This document shows, one piece after another, positions 4,176 through 5,976 of a stretch of 5,976 nt of DNA; position 1 is the stretch's first letter, and every line of letters starts with the position of its first letter. The position numbers and the translations under genes were made by a program. Location: assembly GCA_903821415.1 (NCBI GenBank), contig CAIJLF010000157.1, positions 1 through 5,976 on the forward strand. The letters run 5' to 3'. The notes beneath the pieces were generated by a model. It made no database searches. It saw only the letters and a program-made list of their open reading frames with translations, and was not told the origin of the DNA. The DNA is from an uncultured bacterium (GTDB taxonomy: Bacteria; Patescibacteriota; Minisyncoccia; Phycocordibacterales; UBA9973).

Positions 4176-4826
4176 TTACTTTTTCTTCTGAAATAAAGTT
4201 TCCAATAGTGCGACCTCATCTGGCTTGTCTGTGAATTCTATATCTTGTTCAACTGGAGTTAACTTGTGATCAAAAATATTCTTCATCTCATCCTTACTGA
4301 AAAAATGATAGTGAACTCCATACTTTTCAAACTCTCCATCTTCCGATCCTTTCGGGTAGAATTTAAAGAATTGTTGTGTCTCTCTTGAGAGAGAAGTATT
4401 GAGATAAAATCCTCCCGGCTTTAGTACCCGACTTATCTCACTTGCATATTGACCCCAGTCTTCTTTGTATAAATTTTCCATTAGACCAAAATCACAAACT
4501 CCATCGAAACTATTATCGACAAAAGGGATGTCTAGAGCACTCCCAACTACGAATTTTAATTTGCCGACAAGACCCCAGTCTTTAATTTCTCTATTTGTCT
4601 TCTCTATAATATTTTTCTCAAAATCTATACCTATAACAGAGTATCCAGAATCTGCTAACTTCTTCGCAAAGATTCCTCTTCCTGAACCTACGTCGAGTAT
4701 CATCGCACCTTTGGGTAATTCTCTCATCAACATTTTTCCTCGATCTTTTATAGAAAGGTTGGTCCATATACCACTACCTGTCCTGTATGCTATCTCAAAA
4801 TAATTTTTTTGTTCTTCGTAATCCAT
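4176..4826 (-). CDS. Class I SAM-dependent methyltransferase, substrate unknown
   Basis: 216 residues with the Rossmann-like methyltransferase core: motif I ILDVGSGRG (43-51), acidic post-I residue D68 in VIGIDFEKN, motif II region ALDIPFVDNSFDGV (97-110), and SRVLKPGGFYLNTSL (132-146) as motif III/post-III (Methyltransf_11/25 type). The C-terminal part (about 147-216), which would determine the substrate, has no signature I recognise; no membrane segment or signal peptide is seen. It is first in a likely two-gene unit with xth, but the pairing gives no clear substrate. The start ATG at 4824-4826 lies 6 bases after a consensus extended -10, implying a leaderless mRNA. Alternatives range from small-molecule to rRNA or quinone-type methylation; none can be chosen from the sequence. 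Confidence 0.85.
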   Translation of the reverse strand: MDYEEQKNYFEIAYRTGSGIWTNLSIKDRGKMLMRELPKGAMILDVGSGRGIFAKKLADSGYSVIGIDFEKNIIEKTNREIKDWGLVGKLKFVVGSALDIPFVDNSFDGVCDFGLMENLYKEDWGQYASEISRVLKPGGFYLNTSLSRETQQFFKFYPKGSEDGEFEKYGVHYHFFSKDEMKNIFDHKLTPVEQDIEFTDKPDEVALLETLFQKKK

Positions 4827-4832
4827 ATTTTT

Positions 4833-4841
4833 ATTATATCA
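4833..4841 (-). promoter_or_regulatory. Extended -10 promoter of the methyltransferase-xth unit
   Basis: On minus the sequence is TGA-TATAAT, a perfect extended -10. Only 6 bases separate it from the ATG, so the predicted transcription start falls at or next to the start codon. The -35 region (about 4856-4862) is only T-rich and overlaps the U-tract of the upstream xer terminator. Confidence 0.65.
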
Positions 4842-4856
4842 GTAAAAATAATAAGT

Positions 4857-4885
4857 AAAAAATTATATTCAGTTACACTGAATAT
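4857..4885 (-). terminator. Intrinsic terminator of the recombinase gene
   Basis: On minus, directly after the recombinase stop codon, ATATTCAG-TGTAA-CTGAATAT (4885-4865) forms an 8-bp hairpin, followed by AA and six Ts (4862-4857). The stem is AT-rich, so termination may be partial. Confidence 0.7.
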
Positions 4886-5821
4886 TTAATTTGAGTGAAA
4901 CTTCTTGTGTACATCGCGAAGTTGTTTGTCTGTGATGTGTGTATATATCTGTGTCGTCGCGATATTTGCATGTCCGAGCATCATCTGCACTGAGCGTATG
5001 TCCGCACCATTCGATAGTAAATCAGTTGCGAACGAATGGCGAATAACATGCGGGGTAACTTTTTTAGAAATACCAGCTTTTATAGCGTAGTATTTTACTA
5101 TTCTTTCTATGGACCGCTGCGTTAATCGGTTACTTTTACCTGCATTACTCGAGTATTGTATAAATAACGGTTCATCTAAATCTTTTCTGTTTCTCAAATA
5201 TTTTCTTATTGCATCTTTAGCTGATTCTGAAAGAAAGACAACTCGAACCTTTTCTCCTTTTCCACGAATAGAAAATTCATCTTTTGATAAATCCAAATCT
5301 CTATTTAGAGAACAAAGTTCTGAAAGACGAAGACCTGTCGAGAAGAATAATTCCAAGATTGCTTTATCTCTAAAAATTTTTAATGTATCATCTTTTTTAC
5401 CTGAAATATTTTCTACTAGTGGAGCTTTCAAAAGTCTATTCAATTCATCTACTGAGATAAGATCGAGAGACCTCTCTTTTATCTTAGCCAAGTCTATTCT
5501 ATCTGGTGGAAGGGAAGTGATCCTACGCTTCATCAAATATTTAAGAAAAGTACGAAGTGCGATAAGATAATAATTCTGAGTATTCTTCTTCAGTGTCGAA
5601 GCAGACTGTCCACGGACTTTTACTCCGGGCTGACGATTTAGAAACAGACGAAACTCACGAACTTTATCATCGGTAATATCACTCGGATCACTGATTTTAG
5701 CAAATTCCAAAAAACGACTTATGTAGTGATCATAATTGTTTACAGTCTTTAGACTGTTTCCTTTCTCTATTTCTACATGCTCTAGGAATTCTCTCTTAAG
5801 TTTTTCCAATTCTGTCGCCAT
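4886..5821 (-). CDS. xer: Xer-type tyrosine recombinase/integrase
   Basis: 311 residues, the length of XerC/XerD proteins. An N-terminal SAM-like core-binding domain (about 5-98, with a LKTVNNYDHYISRFLEF helix) precedes the catalytic domain (about 120-311). All active-site residues are visible: R165 in STGLRLSEL, K188 in the RGKGEK hairpin, H258 and R261 in HVIRHSFAT, H284 in MLGHANIATT and nucleophile Y293 in IYTHI. The tail YTHITDKQLRDVHKKFH resembles XerD more than XerC, but I cannot assign one. Expected role: resolving chromosome dimers at dif with FtsK. Housekeeping is favoured over phage integrase by the canonical length and its place beside rpsO, although the broken tRNA-Arg tail elsewhere in the window leaves integration possible. 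No dif-like site was recognised. Start ATG 5819-5821, no Shine-Dalgarno. Confidence 0.93.
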   Translation of the reverse strand: MATELEKLKREFLEHVEIEKGNSLKTVNNYDHYISRFLEFAKISDPSDITDDKVREFRLFLNRQPGVKVRGQSASTLKKNTQNYYLIALRTFLKYLMKRRITSLPPDRIDLAKIKERSLDLISVDELNRLLKAPLVENISGKKDDTLKIFRDKAILELFFSTGLRLSELCSLNRDLDLSKDEFSIRGKGEKVRVVFLSESAKDAIRKYLRNRKDLDEPLFIQYSSNAGKSNRLTQRSIERIVKYYAIKAGISKKVTPHVIRHSFATDLLSNGADIRSVQMMLGHANIATTQIYTHITDKQLRDVHKKFHSN

Positions 5822-5830
5822 ACTATATAT

Positions 5831-5839
5831 AGTATATCA
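5831..5839 (-). promoter_or_regulatory. Extended -10 promoter of the recombinase gene
   Basis: On minus the sequence is TGA-TATACT (TATACT at 5831-5836). Nine bases separate it from the ATG, predicting a leader of about 2-3 bases. The -10 overlaps the 16-mer at 5821-5836 that is shared with the tRNA-Arg promoter. No good -35 is seen. Confidence 0.55.
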
Positions 5840-5885
5840 CTTCTTTTTACTATGTCGTAAAATAATAGATAGTATATAGTGGGTC

Positions 5886-5914
5886 TTGCATTTCTTTACA
5901 ACTTGTGCTAATAT
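5886..5914 (+). promoter_or_regulatory. Predicted rpsO promoter
   Basis: -35-like TTGCAT (5886-5891), 17-base spacer, and extended -10 TGC-TAATAT (5906-5914). The ATG begins 9 bases after the -10, so the predicted mRNA leader is about 3 bases. This leaves no room for the structured leader by which S15 controls its own synthesis in E. coli. Confidence 0.55.
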
Positions 5915-5923
5915 GTGCAGACC

Positions 5924-5976
5924 ATGTTAACAACAAAGAAAAAGCAAAATATTATAAAAAAGAACCAGCTTCATGA
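5924..5976 (+). CDS. rpsO: Ribosomal protein S15, N-terminal 17 residues (3' end outside window)
   Basis: The reading frame from ATG 5924 gives MLTTKKKQNIIKKNQLH and runs off the window. This matches the start of bacterial S15 (MLTxxxKQxIIxxxQxHxxDTGSxEVQ), a primary 16S rRNA-binding protein of the 30S platform. The DTGS motif would come next, outside the window. It is divergent from the recombinase gene with 102 bases between starts, and no Shine-Dalgarno precedes it. The identification rests on 17 residues, but they are diagnostic in order and start position. Confidence 0.85.
   Translation, partial: MLTTKKKQNIIKKNQLH

Noticed and set aside
4465..5570. Plus-strand frames opposite the methyltransferase and recombinase genes (4465-4803, 4905-5090, 5109-5570)
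   Set aside because: Antisense shadows of genes with complete catalytic motifs, with no signals of their own.
1..5976. UGA=Gly recoding, as in SR1/Gracilibacteria
   Set aside because: The glycine tRNAs read TCC and GCC, no in-frame TGA interrupts a conserved motif, and all genes close with TAA or TAG.

Overview
The window is AT-rich DNA (roughly 35-38% G+C by eye) from a compact bacterial chromosome. Several traits together suggest a Patescibacteria/CPR lineage, probably Parcubacteria-like: very short intergenic gaps, no clear Shine-Dalgarno sequences, extended -10 boxes almost touching start codons, tRNAs without an encoded CCA end, and divergent housekeeping proteins. This assignment is inferred from style, not from a marker gene. 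The standard code is used: stops are TAA and TAG, and neither glycine tRNA reads UGA.

Layout. Positions 1-131 hold the 3' end of a shikimate kinase-like gene on the plus strand. A minus-strand block follows: tRNA-Gly(TCC) at 179-249 and a YraN/UPF0102 nuclease-fold protein at 299-697. Positions 698-1673 hold no protein gene that I can support. They contain a perfect parS palindrome and a related palindrome beside the yraN start, two perfect inverted DnaA boxes, a run of hairpins, a broken duplicate of the tRNA-Arg 3' end, tRNA-Arg(TCG) on minus and tRNA-Gly(GCC) on plus. The plus-strand cca gene (CCA-adding enzyme) follows, with two more parS-like palindromes at its start. A bidirectional terminator separates cca from a convergent minus-strand pair: an orphan class I methyltransferase (4176-4826) followed by exodeoxyribonuclease III (3392-4165). 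Next comes a minus-strand Xer-type tyrosine recombinase (4886-5821). The window ends with the first 17 codons of rpsO (ribosomal protein S15) on plus.

Functional links. All three tRNAs need post-transcriptional CCA addition, and the CCA-adding enzyme lies directly downstream of one of them. The parS/DnaA-box region between the divergent yraN and cca genes looks like a replication-origin or segregation locus, and a Xer recombinase (chromosome dimer resolution in its family) lies 3-4 kb away.

The most unusual points are: (1) a four-member family of parS-like palindromes (GTTWCAYGTGWAAC) arranged symmetrically around a DnaA-box region; (2) a palindrome-rich 96-bp in-frame insertion in cca, bounded by CCCAA repeats, whose removal restores an ordinary family sequence, recalling Rickettsia palindromic elements; (3) a similar hairpin-rich insertion splitting a duplicated tRNA-Arg 3' end; (4) several promoters that imply leaderless mRNAs.
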